Assembly (NCBI GenBank): GCA_039683095.1
Contig: JBDKSB010000001.1
Location: 574,567 to 638,566 of the forward strand
Length of the DNA: 64,000 bases
Direction of reading: 5' to 3'
DNA from: Acidobacteriota bacterium
Lineage (GTDB): Bacteria; Acidobacteriota; Aminicenantia; Aminicenantales; Saccharicenantaceae
Shown here: in pieces, positions 50,924-60,926 of the stretch
Position numbering within the stretch: the first letter of the stretch is position 1
Layout: each line of letters starts with the position of its first letter
Notes under the pieces: generated by a model
Database searches by the model: none
What the model saw: the letters and a program-made list of their open reading frames with translations, nothing else
What the model was told of the DNA's origin: nothing
Position numbers and translations under genes: made by a program

Positions 50924-52165
50924 ATGACGGACGAGAACAGGGGATTCGGAAGAAGGAGCTTCATAAAGAAGGGGCTGACCGGATTGGCGGCCGCCGGGGC
51001 CGTGCCCGGCGCAGTCCGGGCCGCCGCGTTCGGGGCGCCCGTCGCGGGCCAGGCCGCCGCCGGGACGGCTGCCGGCAAGCCCATCGTCCGGACCCTGGGC
51101 AAGACCGGGCTCAAGATGCCCATCGTCAGCATGGGCGTCATGAACGCCGACAATCCCGCCGTCGTCCAGGCCGCCCTGGAGACGGGGATCACGCTCCTCG
51201 ACACCGCCTGGGGCTACCAGCGCGGCCGGAACGAACAGATGATCGGCGAGGTCGTCAAGGGCCGGCCCCGGGACTCTTACCTGGTCGCGACCAAGATCCA
51301 CGGCCCGTTCAGGGACAAGGCCCTCGTGGGCCTGAAGGGCGAGGCCTTCGAAAAGCCCTTCCTGGCCAAGCTCGACGTCTGCCTCGGGCGCCTCGGCCTC
51401 GATCACGTCGACATCCTGTACCTCCACAACAACACGGCCGCGGAGCACGTCCAGGACGAGGGCGTCATCGCCGCCTTCGAGAAGGCCAAGAAGTCGGGCA
51501 AGGCCCGGTTCGTCGGCATCACCACCCACGGCAACGAACCGGCCGTCATCCGCTGCACGATCGCCGCGAAGGCCTACGATGTCATCCTGACCGGCTACAA
51601 CTTCATGATGGATTACCGCGAGGACCTGCGCCGGGCCGTGGCCGAGGCGGCCGCGGCCGGATTGGGCGTCATCGCCATGAAGACCCAGGCCGGCGTCTAT
51701 TGGGACAAGGCCAAGACGCAGAAGATCAACATGAAAGCGGCCCTCAAGTGGGTCCTCAACGATCCCAACGTCACCACGGCCGTCCCGGGCTTCACGACGT
51801 TCGATCAGCTCAAAGAGGACTGGTCGGTCGTCTCCGACATCCGCCTCACGCCCGAGGAGCTCAAGGACCTCCGGCTGGGAGAGCCGGTGGCGGGGGCGGG
51901 CCTCTATTGCCAGCAGTGCGGGCACTGCGTCCCCGGCTGCCCGAAGTCCCTGCCGATCCCCGACCTGATGCGGGGCTACATGTACGCCTACGGCTACCGT
52001 AACCTCGAGGCGGCCCACGACCTCGTCAGCTCGCTCGAGATCGACGGCGATCCCTGCGGCTCCTGCGCGTCCTGCTCGGCCGTCTGCGTCAAGGGTTTCG
52101 ACGTCGCCGGCCGGGTCAGGGACATCGTCAGGCTGCGGGCCGTCCCCGGCGACTTCTTCGCCTAG
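50924..52165 (+). CDS. Tat-exported aldo/keto reductase with two Cys-rich (ferredoxin-like) motifs
   Basis: The 413-residue protein has a twin-arginine signal (FGRRSFIKKGLTGLAAAGA), an aldo/keto reductase barrel (about 48-330; LLDTAWGYQRGRNEQMIGE with catalytic Asp/Tyr, LVATKIHG with Lys, and YLHNNTAAE in the His position) and a C-terminal part with CQQCGHCVPGCPKS and CGSCASCSAVCVKG. These two clusters are spaced as in 4Fe-4S ferredoxin-like domains of this AKR subgroup. Tat export suggests that cofactors are inserted before secretion. The substrate is unknown. GGAGGA precedes the ATG. Confidence 0.88.
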   Translation: MTDENRGFGRRSFIKKGLTGLAAAGAVPGAVRAAAFGAPVAGQAAAGTAAGKPIVRTLGKTGLKMPIVSMGVMNADNPAVVQAALETGITLLDTAWGYQRGRNEQMIGEVVKGRPRDSYLVATKIHGPFRDKALVGLKGEAFEKPFLAKLDVCLGRLGLDHVDILYLHNNTAAEHVQDEGVIAAFEKAKKSGKARFVGITTHGNEPAVIRCTIAAKAYDVILTGYNFMMDYREDLRRAVAEAAAAGLGVIAMKTQAGVYWDKAKTQKINMKAALKWVLNDPNVTTAVPGFTTFDQLKEDWSVVSDIRLTPEELKDLRLGEPVAGAGLYCQQCGHCVPGCPKSLPIPDLMRGYMYAYGYRNLEAAHDLVSSLEIDGDPCGSCASCSAVCVKGFDVAGRVRDIVRLRAVPGDFFA

Positions 52166-52242
52166 CGGCCGGGAGCGAAGCCCGGGAGTCCCTGCCTTGC
52201 CCCGGCCGGAGGCCCCAGTCCCGACAGGAACGGATAACCCCC

Positions 52243-52272
52243 TTGACAGTAATATCGTAATGATATTATAGT
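52243..52272 (+). promoter_or_regulatory. Promoter with embedded inverted repeat before the SPFH operon
   Basis: TTGACA (52243-52248), 18 bp and TATAGT (52267-52272). Inside it TAATATC-GTAAT-GATATTA (52250-52268) is a perfect 7-bp inverted repeat that fills the spacer and touches the -10 box, the position of a repressor operator. The upstream gap holds nothing else that I can identify. Confidence 0.65.
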
Positions 52273-52294
52273 GATACTAACCAAGGAGGTCCTC

Positions 52295-53182
52295 ATGAAC
52301 GATATCCAGGAAAAGAACGTTTTCGCCCTCAACGGCTGGGTCATGGTCGGCATCGACCTCGTCGTCGGCCTTATCTGCGTCCTGCAGCTCGTCCCGGCCG
52401 TCGCCGACGCCGCCCGGCCCGGGCCGACACCCGTGCTGATCGGGTCCGTGCTGGGCTGCATCCTCGTGTTCCTGACCTTCGGGGGATTCTTCCTGATCCA
52501 GCCGAACGAGTCCAAGGTCTTCACCTTCCTCGGCAAGTACGTCGGCAGCGCCAGGACCGCGGGCTTCTTCTGGACCAATCCCTTCGTGGTCAAGAAGAAG
52601 GTGACCCTGCGCATCTTCAACTTCAACAGCGAGACGATCAAAGTCAATGACGCCCTCGGCAACCCGATCGAGATCGCCGCGGTCGTCGTCTGGCGCGTCG
52701 TCGATTCGGCCAAGGCCCTGTTCAACGTCGAGAGCTACCAGAACTTCGTGGCCATCCAGAGCGAGACGGCCATCCGCCAGCTGGCCACGCATTATCCGTA
52801 CGACGCCCATGACAAGGACACCGAGTCCCTGCGGGCCAACCCCGACGAGATCGCGTCCAAGCTCAAGGACCACGTCCAGAACCGCCTCGACGCGGCCGGC
52901 ATCCACGTCGTCGAGGCCCGGCTGTCGCACCTGGCCTACGCTCCAGAGATCGCCCAGGCCATGCTCCGGCGCCAGCAGGCCGAGGCCATCATCGCCGCCC
53001 GGGCCAAGATCGTCGACGGCGCCGTGGGCATGGTCGAGATGGCCCTGCGCAGCCTCGAGGCCCAGGGGGTCGTCAAGCTCGACGAGGAGCGGAAGGCGGC
53101 CATGGTCAACAACCTGCTCGTCGCCCTCGTCTCCGAGTCCGAGGCCCAGCCGATCATCAATACGGGGACGCTCTACGCCTGA
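52295..53182 (+). CDS. SPFH/stomatin-family membrane protein
   Basis: The 295-residue protein has two N-terminal hydrophobic segments (about 11-32 and 47-65) and an SPFH/band-7 domain: [54 protein letters not shown] and the helical end [29 protein letters not shown] proteins form oligomeric membrane scaffolds. The ATG at 52295 has a perfect AAGGAGG upstream. It heads a three-gene operon with a ribbon-helix-helix protein and a membrane micropeptide. Confidence 0.9.
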   Translation: MNDIQEKNVFALNGWVMVGIDLVVGLICVLQLVPAVADAARPGPTPVLIGSVLGCILVFLTFGGFFLIQPNESKVFTFLGKYVGSARTAGFFWTNPFVVKKKVTLRIFNFNSETIKVNDALGNPIEIAAVVVWRVVDSAKALFNVESYQNFVAIQSETAIRQLATHYPYDAHDKDTESLRANPDEIASKLKDHVQNRLDAAGIHVVEARLSHLAYAPEIAQAMLRRQQAEAIIAARAKIVDGAVGMVEMALRSLEAQGVVKLDEERKAAMVNNLLVALVSESEAQPIINTGTLYA

Positions 53183-53195
53183 GAGGCCGTGAGCC

Positions 53196-53366
53196 TTGGC
53201 CGATAAGAAGAAGTTCCTTCTGCGGCTCGACGCCGAGCTCTACGACGCCCTCGAGAAGTGGGCGGCCGACGAGATGCGGAGCATCAACGCCCAGATGGAA
53301 TATGTCCTCAAGGAAGCGGTCCGGAAGGCGCGCCGCCTGCCGCGGGGACAGGAGAAGCCCAAATGA
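53196..53366 (+). CDS. Small ribbon-helix-helix (Arc-like) DNA-binding protein
   Basis: From a TTG start the frame gives 56 residues: KKKFLLRLDAELYDALEKWA is a typical beta strand and first helix of Arc/MetJ-type ribbon-helix-helix proteins, and MRSINAQMEYVLKEAVRKA is the second helix. The gene follows the SPFH gene by 13 bases and overlaps the next micropeptide (ATGA). It could bind the inverted repeat in the operon promoter as an autoregulator. From memory, SPFH genes in other genomes are often followed by such a protein. Confidence 0.75.
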   Translation: MADKKKFLLRLDAELYDALEKWAADEMRSINAQMEYVLKEAVRKARRLPRGQEKPK

Positions 53367-53434
53367 AGATCTTCGTCCGGGTCCTCGTCTGGACCGCCCT
53401 GGCGATCGTCGCCCTGCTCCTCGTGATGTTCTGA
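53363..53434 (+). CDS. 23-residue membrane micropeptide in the SPFH operon
   Basis: The frame overlaps the end of the ribbon-helix-helix gene by the ATGA junction and codes a single hydrophobic helix (KIFVRVLVWTALAIVALLLV, ending MF). The coupling and the clean helix argue that it is translated. It might associate with the SPFH scaffold. No homologue is known to me. Confidence 0.5.
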   Translation: MKIFVRVLVWTALAIVALLLVMF

Positions 53435-53514
53435 CGGCGGGGAGACGCTCCGGCGCCGTTGACATCACGGCGGGCGTGTTCTACCTTTGAAAGGACGATC
53501 CCCGGGAGCGGGAC

Positions 53515-54420
53515 ATGAAGATGACAATGAGCCGGAAGCGCGTCGTTCAGGCGGTCATCGTCGCCGCCTTCTCGGTCCTGGCCGTCCTGGCGCTCTTCGT
53601 CGGGCGGCCGGGCCGCGAAGCGAAGAACCGGGTCGACCTGACGGCCGGCCCGGCCGGGCCGGCGCCGCTCCGCGAGGAGACGACCCTCCGGAACGTCACC
53701 AAGAAACCCGTCTCCTACACGATCATGCCCGGCCGCCCCGGCACGGTCGCCCATACCCGGACGCTGGCCGTCGGCGCAGTGGACCGCATCGCCACGGCCG
53801 ACCCGGTCGAGATCAGCTTCGACAGCGGCCGGCGGACCATGACCTATCTCGTCCACCCGGGCAAGCCGTACTCCTTCCGCTATGACGAGAGCGGCGTCAT
53901 CCGGATCTACCCGGGCTCCCACGGCCGCGAGGACGCGGCCGATCTCGCGCCGTTCGTCCCGACCCCTCCCGAGGTCGTGGCCCGGATGATCGAGCTGGCT
54001 GACATCGGCCCGAAGGACGTCGTCTACGACCTCGGGTGCGGCGACGGCCGGATGGTCATCGCCGCGGCCAAGGCCCGGGGCTGCCGCGGCGTCGGCATCG
54101 AGATCGATCCCGCGCTCCTCGACGAGTGCCGGGCCTCGGCTAAACGCGAAGGCGTCGACCATCTGGTCCGCTTCCTGCAGCTGGACGCCACGAAGGCCGG
54201 CCTGGCCGAGGCCACGGTCCTGCTGCTCTACCTGCTGCCGGAATCCCTCGAGGCCCTCACCCCCGCCTTCGAGCGGGACCTGCCGCCGGGGGCCCGGATC
54301 GTCTCCCATGATTACCGGATCCCCGGCTGGGACGCCCGCATCGTCCGGACCGAGGTCCTGCCCGGCCAGGGCGGCCGCGACCATCGGGTGATCCTCTATC
54401 GCTGGCCGGGGAAGCGATGA
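53515..54420 (+). CDS. Membrane-anchored class I SAM methyltransferase with N-terminal beta domain
   Basis: The 301-residue protein has a transmembrane or signal segment (about 10-30), a beta-rich domain (about 50-140; REETTLRNVTKKPVSYTIMP) and a class I methyltransferase domain (about 145-300) with PPEVVARMIELADIGPKDVV, VYDLGCGDGRMVIAA and GIEIDPALL, resembling the DOT1-like group. The catalytic domain would lie outside if the anchor exports it, which is puzzling for a SAM enzyme. The gene overlaps addB-like by 4 bases. A TTGACA at 53460-53465 may be its promoter. Confidence 0.8.
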   Translation: MKMTMSRKRVVQAVIVAAFSVLAVLALFVGRPGREAKNRVDLTAGPAGPAPLREETTLRNVTKKPVSYTIMPGRPGTVAHTRTLAVGAVDRIATADPVEISFDSGRRTMTYLVHPGKPYSFRYDESGVIRIYPGSHGREDAADLAPFVPTPPEVVARMIELADIGPKDVVYDLGCGDGRMVIAAAKARGCRGVGIEIDPALLDECRASAKREGVDHLVRFLQLDATKAGLAEATVLLLYLLPESLEALTPAFERDLPPGARIVSHDYRIPGWDARIVRTEVLPGQGGRDHRVILYRWPGKR

Positions 54421-57400
54421 GCGCCCTGGTCCGCCGCCTGGCCGGGTTCTGCCGCGAACATACGCTCGACGAGAAGGTCCTGGTCGTTCCCTCGTTCGTT
54501 TCCGGCCGCGAGACCGGCGAGTCCCTGGCGCGCGAAGCGGGGGCCTGGGTCAACCTCCGCTTCGTCACGACGCCGGGGCTCGCGGCCGAGGCCCTGCAGT
54601 GGGGCGGGGAAGAGGCCGCGGCCCGGCCCATGACCGCCACGGCCGAGCTGGCCCTGACCGACCGGCTGTTCCGCGAGCTCCTGGCCGAGGGCCGGCTCGA
54701 GTACTTCCGCCGGGCAGGCGCGTCGCCGGGGCTGTCTCAGGCGCTCCACCGGGCCGTCCGCGAGCTCCGCCTCGACGGCCGGACCAGCGCCGACCTCCGG
54801 CCCGACCGTTTCCTGGTGAAGGCGAAGGGCCGCGAATTGGCCCTGCTCCTCGGCCGCTACGAGCGGGCCCTCGAGGAAGCGGGCCTCCTCGACCTGGCCG
54901 GGCTCTTCGCCGCGGCGGCCCGGGCCTCGTCCCGCGGCCCGGCCGACCGGCCGTGGCTCCTCTGTCCGGCGGACCTGCCGCTCAGCCGCCTCGAGGCCGA
55001 CCTGGTCCGAAGCGCGGCGGCGGACCGTCTCGTCCTCGTTCCGGGCGAGCCTGTCTTCGGTTTGGAGGAACCGCGCTCCCCCTGGCCGTCCCGGCCCGCG
55101 GCGGATCCCGCGGCGGCCGGCCGCCTGTCCTGGCTCTTCGACCCGCGCCGGGCGGTCCCCGCCGGGATAGCCGGAGAGACGGAGATCGACATATTCCGGG
55201 CCCTCGGCCCGGCCAACGAGTGCCGAGAGATCCTGCGCCGGCTCTACGACGGACGCGTCCCCTTCGATCAGGCCGAGGTCCTGGCGCCTCCGGGATCGGC
55301 CCACGCGACGGTCTTCTACCTCCTGGCGGCCCGCACGAACCTGCCGGTCACGTTCGGGGACGGCATCCCCGTTTCCTTCACCTCGCCCGGCCGGCTGTTC
55401 TTCGGGCTGGCCGCCTGGCTGGCGGACGACTTCTCGAGCGACATCCTCTGCCGCCTGCTCGAGAACGGGGACCTCGTGCTCCCGGCCGGCCCGTCGGGGT
55501 CGCCGCTCGCGGCCCGCGCCGCCTGCCGCCATCTCCGGACCGCCATGATCGGGTGGGGCCGGGACCGTTATGCCGACCGGCTGGCCGCCCTTCGGGAGGG
55601 CAAGAAGGCCGACCTCGAAGCCCTGAAGGATCGCCCTGACGACGGCGAGGACGACGAGGCCGCGAACGGGGAAGGGCGGCGGGCCGGCCTGCTTGCGGCC
55701 ATCGCCGAGATCGGATCGCTCGCATCAGCCGTCGACCTGATCCTGGCCCTCATCCCGGAGCCGGATGCGGCCGGCGAATGCGGCATCCAGAGCCTGGGCC
55801 GGGCCTTCTCCCGGCTCGTCCGGGACTTCGGCAGGAACGGGTCCGACGTCGACCGCCGGGCCGCCGAGATGCTGCTCGAGCGCCTGGACGAGTTCGTCGC
55901 GGACGACCGCTTCCCGCCCCTGCCGCTCAAGGCGGCCCTCGACCTCGTCCGGACCGCCGGCGCCTCGCTCCGGGTGGGGGCCTCGCCGCCCCTGCCCGGC
56001 CATCTCCACGTCGCCGGGCTCTCGACGGGCGGCCGCTCGGGCCGCCGGGTCACGTTCGTGGCCGGGCTCGACGAGTCCGCTTTCCCGGGCCGCGGCCTCC
56101 AGGACCCCGTCCTCCTCGACGAGGAGCGGGCGGCCGTCTCGCCGTCGCTCGCGACGTCGGCCGACGTGCTGCGGTCGCGCCTCTACGGGCTGGCCTCGAC
56201 CCTGGCCGGCCGGCGCGGCCGGGTCGTACTGAGCTACTCCTCATTCGACCTCGTCGAGGGCCGGGCCTCGTTCCCGTCCTCGATCGTTCTCCAGGCTTTC
56301 CGGGTCCTGCGCGGCGACCCCGATCTCGATTATGCCGCCCTCGACGCCGGGCTGCCCGAAGCGTCCGGCTTCCTGCCCGGCGGGGCCGGCCGGGCCTTCG
56401 ACGAGGCCGACTGGTGGCTCGACCGGCTGACCGCCGATCCCCGGCCCGACGGGCCTCTCACGGTCGCGGCCAACTTCCCCGGCCTCGCGGCCGGCCTGGC
56501 CGCGGCTGAAGCCCGGGCCGGCGGGAAGCTGACGGCCTACGACGGGCTCGTCGATATCGGGCCTCTCCGGGACGAGATCGATCCCCTGGCCGGCCGGAAA
56601 GCAGTCATGTCGGCGACGCGGCTGGAGCTGCTGGCCAAGTGTCCCTTCGCCTACTTCCTGCGCCACGTCCTCGGGGTCCGGCCGCCGGAGGAGGCGGTCT
56701 ATGATCGCTCCCGCTGGCTCGATCCGCTCCAGCGGGGCAGCCTCATCCACGGCATCCTCTGCGATTTCATGACCGAGGCGGCGAAGAACGGCGAGGAGGT
56801 CGAGGCGGCGCGGCACGCCCCGCTCATGGACCGGATCGCCGCCAGGGAGATCGCCGCGACGCGCCGGCGGATCCCGCCGCCCTCGGGCGAGATCTTCGAG
56901 AGCGAGTGCCGGGACATCCGGACGGCGCTCGACATCTTCCTCGCCGCCGAGGAGAAACGCGAGCCCCGGGGCCGGCCGCTGGCCTTCGAGAAGCCGATCG
57001 AGGGCGAGGAGATCGCTATCGGCGACGGGAGATCGTTCCTGTTCCGGGGCTTCATCGACCGCGTCGACCGGCTCGGCGAGGACGCCTACCGGATCATCGA
57101 CTACAAGACGGGGAGCCCCGCGCCCTACGAGGACGTCGTCCATTTCGGCCGCGGCCGGACCCTCCAGCCGGCCCTCTATGCCGTCGCCCTCGAGCAGATC
57201 CTGGCCCGGGAGCGGCCCGGGCGGGCGGCCCGGGTCGTCGAGAGCGGCTATCTCTTCCCGTCCCTCCGCGGCGAGGGCCATGAGATCATGGTCCGGAACT
57301 TCGACCGGGCCCGGCTCCGGCTCCTGCTCGGCGATCTCCTCGGCCTGCTCGAGAAGGGCTATTTCATCGCCGGCCCGGAGGTCAAGTGCGCCTATTGCGA

Positions 57401-57506
57401 TTTTCTTCCGGTCTGCGTCTCCGGCGGGCCGTCGAGATCGGCCGCGAAGCGCGACGCCGATCCCGAGGTCTTCGCCGCCTACGACAGGCTGGGCGAGTAT
57501 AAATGA
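54417..57506 (+). CDS. AddB-like nuclease subunit with C-terminal PD-(D/E)XK domain
   Basis: The 1029-residue protein fits AddB/RexB-type subunits of the AddAB helicase-nuclease used in double-strand break repair. The N-terminus (VLVVPSFVSGRETGES) lacks a Walker A motif, as in inactive-helicase subunits. The nuclease domain at the end has ATRLELLAKCPFAYFLR, FIDRVDRL and IIDYKTGSP with the metal ligands. The Cys in AKCPF plus CAYCDFLPVC match the four-Cys iron-sulfur staple of AddB. It overlaps the addA-like gene by 4 bases. Confidence 0.87.
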   Translation: MSALVRRLAGFCREHTLDEKVLVVPSFVSGRETGESLAREAGAWVNLRFVTTPGLAAEALQWGGEEAAARPMTATAELALTDRLFRELLAEGRLEYFRRAGASPGLSQALHRAVRELRLDGRTSADLRPDRFLVKAKGRELALLLGRYERALEEAGLLDLAGLFAAAARASSRGPADRPWLLCPADLPLSRLEADLVRSAAADRLVLVPGEPVFGLEEPRSPWPSRPAADPAAAGRLSWLFDPRRAVPAGIAGETEIDIFRALGPANECREILRRLYDGRVPFDQAEVLAPPGSAHATVFYLLAARTNLPVTFGDGIPVSFTSPGRLFFGLAAWLADDFSSDILCRLLENGDLVLPAGPSGSPLAARAACRHLRTAMIGWGRDRYADRLAALREGKKADLEALKDRPDDGEDDEAANGEGRRAGLLAAIAEIGSLASAVDLILALIPEPDAAGECGIQSLGRAFSRLVRDFGRNGSDVDRRAAEMLLERLDEFVADDRFPPLPLKAALDLVRTAGASLRVGASPPLPGHLHVAGLSTGGRSGRRVTFVAGLDESAFPGRGLQDPVLLDEERAAVSPSLATSADVLRSRLYGLASTLAGRRGRVVLSYSSFDLVEGRASFPSSIVLQAFRVLRGDPDLDYAALDAGLPEASGFLPGGAGRAFDEADWWLDRLTADPRPDGPLTVAANFPGLAAGLAAAEARAGGKLTAYDGLVDIGPLRDEIDPLAGRKAVMSATRLELLAKCPFAYFLRHVLGVRPPEEAVYDRSRWLDPLQRGSLIHGILCDFMTEAAKNGEEVEAARHAPLMDRIAAREIAATRRRIPPPSGEIFESECRDIRTALDIFLAAEEKREPRGRPLAFEKPIEGEEIAIGDGRSFLFRGFIDRVDRLGEDAYRIIDYKTGSPAPYEDVVHFGRGRTLQPALYAVALEQILARERPGRAARVVESGYLFPSLRGEGHEIMVRNFDRARLRLLLGDLLGLLEKGYFIAGPEVKCAYCDFLPVCVSGGPSRSAAKRDADPEVFAAYDRLGEYK

Positions 57507-60500
57507 TGAGCGCCAGAAGGACTCCGCCGCCCGACCAGGCCGCCCGCGACCGCATCCGCGACGACCTCGGCACGACCTTCCTCGTCGAGGCCGGGGCCGG
57601 CTCGGGCAAGACCAGGAGCCTGGTCGACCGGATGATCGCCCTGCTGGCCTCGGGCCGCGCGCCCATCGAAACCCTGGCCGCCGTGACCTTCACCCGAAAG
57701 GCCGCGGCCGACCTCCGCGGCCGCTTCCAGGTGGCCCTGGAGCGGGCCCGCCTCGGGGAGAAGGACGCGGTCGTCCGGGGCCGGCTCGAGGCCGCCCTGA
57801 CCGGTCTTGAACGGACGTTCATCGGGACCATCCACTCCTTCTGCGCCCGGCTCCTGCGCGAACGCCCGATCGAGGCCGGCATCGACCCGGACTTCCGCGA
57901 GCTCGAAGAGCACGAGGACACGGTCCTGCTGGAGAAGAGCTGGGACGAGTACCAGGCCCGGGCCCGGCTCGAGAACGAGACGGCCCTGGCCGGGCTCGAC
58001 GGGGCCGGCCTCCAGCCGTCCGACCTCGAAGCCGCCTTCAAGGCCGTGGCCGCGTTCCCCGACGTCATGCAGGCACGGGGCCGGACCGCGCCGCCCGAGC
58101 TCGGGACCGTCCGCCGCGAGCTCGGGCGGCTCATCGACCTGGCCTCGGATCTCGTCCCCCGCGAGAGGCCGGCGAAAGGCCGCGATCCGCTCCAGGCCCT
58201 GTTCGTCCGCCTGTTCCGCCGGCGCCGCAACCTTGGCTTCGACGACCCGCGGCTGCTCATGGAGTCGGTCGAGCTGTTCGACAAGGAACTCGGCGTGACC
58301 AAGAACCGCTGGCCCGAGAAATCGGACGCCGAGCGGCTCCTGGCCGCGGCCCGCGAGTTCCAGGAGACGGCCGCCGCGCCCGCGCTCCGCGAGTGGCGCG
58401 AGTTCCGCCACGACCGGGCCCTGGCCTTCCTCGGCCCGGCCGTCGATTTCTACGCCGAGCGGCGGCGGGCCGAAGGCCGCCTGAACTTCCAGGACCAGCT
58501 CATGCTCGCGGCCAGGCTCCTGCGCGACAATCCCGAGGTCCGCGCCTACTTCCGCAAGCGCTTCCATCCGGTCCTCGTCGACGAGTTCCAGGATACCGAT
58601 CCCATCCAGGCCGAGATCCTGTTCCTTCTCGCGGCGACGTCCGACACGGAGAAGGACTGGACCCGGCTGGTCCCCGCGCCCGGCTCGCTCTTCCTGGTCG
58701 GCGACCCCAAGCAGTCGATCTACCGCTTCCGGCGGGCCGACATCGATATCTACAACCTGGTCAAGGAACGGATCACGGCCGCGGGGGGAGAGGTCCTGGC
58801 GCTGAGCGCGAACTTCCGCTCCCTGCGCCCGATCGCCGATTGGGTCAACCCGGTCTTCGATCCTGGCCGCGGCGGGATCTTCCCGGCCGAAGCGGACGAG
58901 TATCAGGCCGGCTTCATGCCCCTGGAGACGGTGCGCGGCCGCGGCCGGGGAACGCTTTCCGGCGTCTTCAAGGCCACGGTCCCGGCGGTCTCCCGGCACG
59001 TCAAGGAGGAGATCACCGGGATCGACGCCGGCCGGGTGGCCGGGTTCGTCGCCTGGGCCCTGGACAGCCACCTCCTCCTCGACGACGGGGAAGGCGGAGC
59101 GCGGCCGGCCGAGCCGGGCGACTTCCTCATCCTTTTCCGCTACAAGGACCGGATGAGCAAGTACGCCCGGAAGCTCGAGGAGCTGGGCGTTCCCTTCGAG
59201 ATCGCCGGCAGCGACGCCTTCGCCCAAAGCCCCGAGATCGCCGAGGTCCTGAACCTCCTCCGGGCCATCGACGATCCCGATGATCCGGTGGCCGCGGTCG
59301 CCGTCCTGCGCGGCCTGTTCTTCGGCCTGAGCGACCAGGAGCTGCTGGAGCACCGCGCCGCCGGGGGCGGGTTCTGCTGCCTCGAGATCCCGGAGGACGG
59401 GGCCGGCGCGGCCGGCGTGAGGCGGGCCCTCGGCGTCCTCCGCGACTGGCGCGATCTCGCGACGCGGGTGCCGCCGTCCGTGGCCCTGGAGACCATCCTC
59501 CAGCAGTCCGGCCTTCTCAACCACCTGGTCGCGGCCGAGACGGGCGGCAGCCGGGCCGGCAACGTCCTGAAGCTCGTCGAGGTACTGCGGAGCCGGGAGA
59601 ACGAGGACATGACCACGTTCGCCTCCGCCGTCGCCTTCATGGAGGAATGGGTCGGCGCCCGGCCCGTCGAGGAGATGAGCCTGGCGCCGGGCCGCCGCGA
59701 CGCCGTCCGGCTGATGAACCTGCACAAGGCCAAGGGCCTCGAAGCCCCGGTCGTCTGGCTGGCCAACCCGGCCGGGTGCGCCGATTTCGAGCCCGACCGG
59801 CACGTCCGCCGGACGGGCCGGTCGCCGATCGGCCACTTCCGCTTCACCAAGCCGGCGGGCGAATTCCGGACGAAGACGGTCTCCCAACCCGCCGGCTGGG
59901 ACGAGAGCGCGGCCGAGGAGAAGAAGTACGGGGCGGCCGAGGAGGACCGGCTGATGTACGTAGCGGCGACGCGGGCCCGGGACCTCCTCGTCGTCAGCGC
60001 CTACGAGGGCGACCTGGGGGCGCGAAGCGCCTGGGGGCCGCTGGGCAAGGGCTTGTCCGGGATCGAGGAGCTCCCGGAATATCCGCCGGTTCCGGGCCGA
60101 GGTCCGTCGCGCCCGGCGACGCCTTCCGGAAAGCGGAGCGGCGTGAAGGCCGGCGAGGTGATCAAGGGCCGGGAGGAGCTGAGGCGGAAGATGGCCGGCG
60201 CCTCCCTCGCCTCTTCGCTCCACGAGACCGTGACCGCGCTGGCCCGGCGCGAGGCCGAGCCGCCGGCCTGGGCCAAGGGCGGGCTCGGCCTTTGGGGCTC
60301 GGAGGTCCATATCATGTTGAAGACCCTGGCCTCGTCCTGGCCGGGACCGGCCGCGGGCGGCGTTGCGGACGGCGCGCTTGTCCGTCTGGCCCGGAACGTC
60401 CTGGTCGCGGCCGGCCGGGGACCCGCGGACGCCGGGGAGCTGGCCGCCCATGTCGGCGGCATCCTCCGCTCGCCGTTCTGGACGAGGGCCATGCGGGCCG

Positions 60501-60901
60501 GCCGCCGTCTCTACGAGGTTCCCTTCTCGGTCGTCGTCGGACCGGGCGAGCCCGGGTACGAGGATCTGGCCGCGGCCGTCGGACCCGTCCCCGCCGCCGG
60601 AGGCCGGCCGGTCGTGCCCGTTCCCGGAGCGCCCATTTCGCTTGCCGGCGCGGTCGACCTGCTCTTTGAGGAGCCGGACGGCTGGGTCATCGCCGATTAC
60701 AAGACCGACCGCCTGCCCGCGGCCGTCGAGGGGGCCGGGGCGGACGACCGGGAGAAGGCGCTGGCCGCGCTGGCCGGCCACTACCGTCCCCAGGTGCGGC
60801 TCTACACGCGGTTCTGGGGCCGGATCACGGGCGAAAAGGTCAAGGAATCTGGCCTATATTTCACCGCCCTCGACCGCTGGATCAGGATCGAGTGCGACTG
60901 A
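57503..60901 (+). CDS. AddA-like UvrD-family helicase-nuclease
   Basis: The 1132-residue protein has the UvrD/Rep helicase core: Walker A EAGAGSGKTRSLV, AAVTFTRKAAADL, Walker B VDEFQDTDPIQ, VGDPKQSIYRFRRAD, NFRS, LMNLHKAKGLEAPVVWL and LMYVAATRARDLLV. A PD-(D/E)XK domain closes it with VIADYKTDRLP. It would be the 3'-5' helicase and one of the nuclease activities of an AddAB complex with the upstream subunit. Two adjacent ATGs (57503, 57506) are possible starts. Confidence 0.92.
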   Translation: MMSARRTPPPDQAARDRIRDDLGTTFLVEAGAGSGKTRSLVDRMIALLASGRAPIETLAAVTFTRKAAADLRGRFQVALERARLGEKDAVVRGRLEAALTGLERTFIGTIHSFCARLLRERPIEAGIDPDFRELEEHEDTVLLEKSWDEYQARARLENETALAGLDGAGLQPSDLEAAFKAVAAFPDVMQARGRTAPPELGTVRRELGRLIDLASDLVPRERPAKGRDPLQALFVRLFRRRRNLGFDDPRLLMESVELFDKELGVTKNRWPEKSDAERLLAAAREFQETAAAPALREWREFRHDRALAFLGPAVDFYAERRRAEGRLNFQDQLMLAARLLRDNPEVRAYFRKRFHPVLVDEFQDTDPIQAEILFLLAATSDTEKDWTRLVPAPGSLFLVGDPKQSIYRFRRADIDIYNLVKERITAAGGEVLALSANFRSLRPIADWVNPVFDPGRGGIFPAEADEYQAGFMPLETVRGRGRGTLSGVFKATVPAVSRHVKEEITGIDAGRVAGFVAWALDSHLLLDDGEGGARPAEPGDFLILFRYKDRMSKYARKLEELGVPFEIAGSDAFAQSPEIAEVLNLLRAIDDPDDPVAAVAVLRGLFFGLSDQELLEHRAAGGGFCCLEIPEDGAGAAGVRRALGVLRDWRDLATRVPPSVALETILQQSGLLNHLVAAETGGSRAGNVLKLVEVLRSRENEDMTTFASAVAFMEEWVGARPVEEMSLAPGRRDAVRLMNLHKAKGLEAPVVWLANPAGCADFEPDRHVRRTGRSPIGHFRFTKPAGEFRTKTVSQPAGWDESAAEEKKYGAAEEDRLMYVAATRARDLLVVSAYEGDLGARSAWGPLGKGLSGIEELPEYPPVPGRGPSRPATPSGKRSGVKAGEVIKGREELRRKMAGASLASSLHETVTALARREAEPPAWAKGGLGLWGSEVHIMLKTLASSWPGPAAGGVADGALVRLARNVLVAAGRGPADAGELAAHVGGILRSPFWTRAMRAGRRLYEVPFSVVVGPGEPGYEDLAAAVGPVPAAGGRPVVPVPGAPISLAGAVDLLFEEPDGWVIADYKTDRLPAAVEGAGADDREKALAALAGHYRPQVRLYTRFWGRITGEKVKESGLYFTALDRWIRIECD

Positions 60902-60926
60902 GGTCCGCCCGCCGGGACGCCGCCGG

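Noticed and set aside
57479-60781. A 1100-codon minus-strand frame
   Set aside because: Antisense shadow of the addA-like gene; no recognisable domain.
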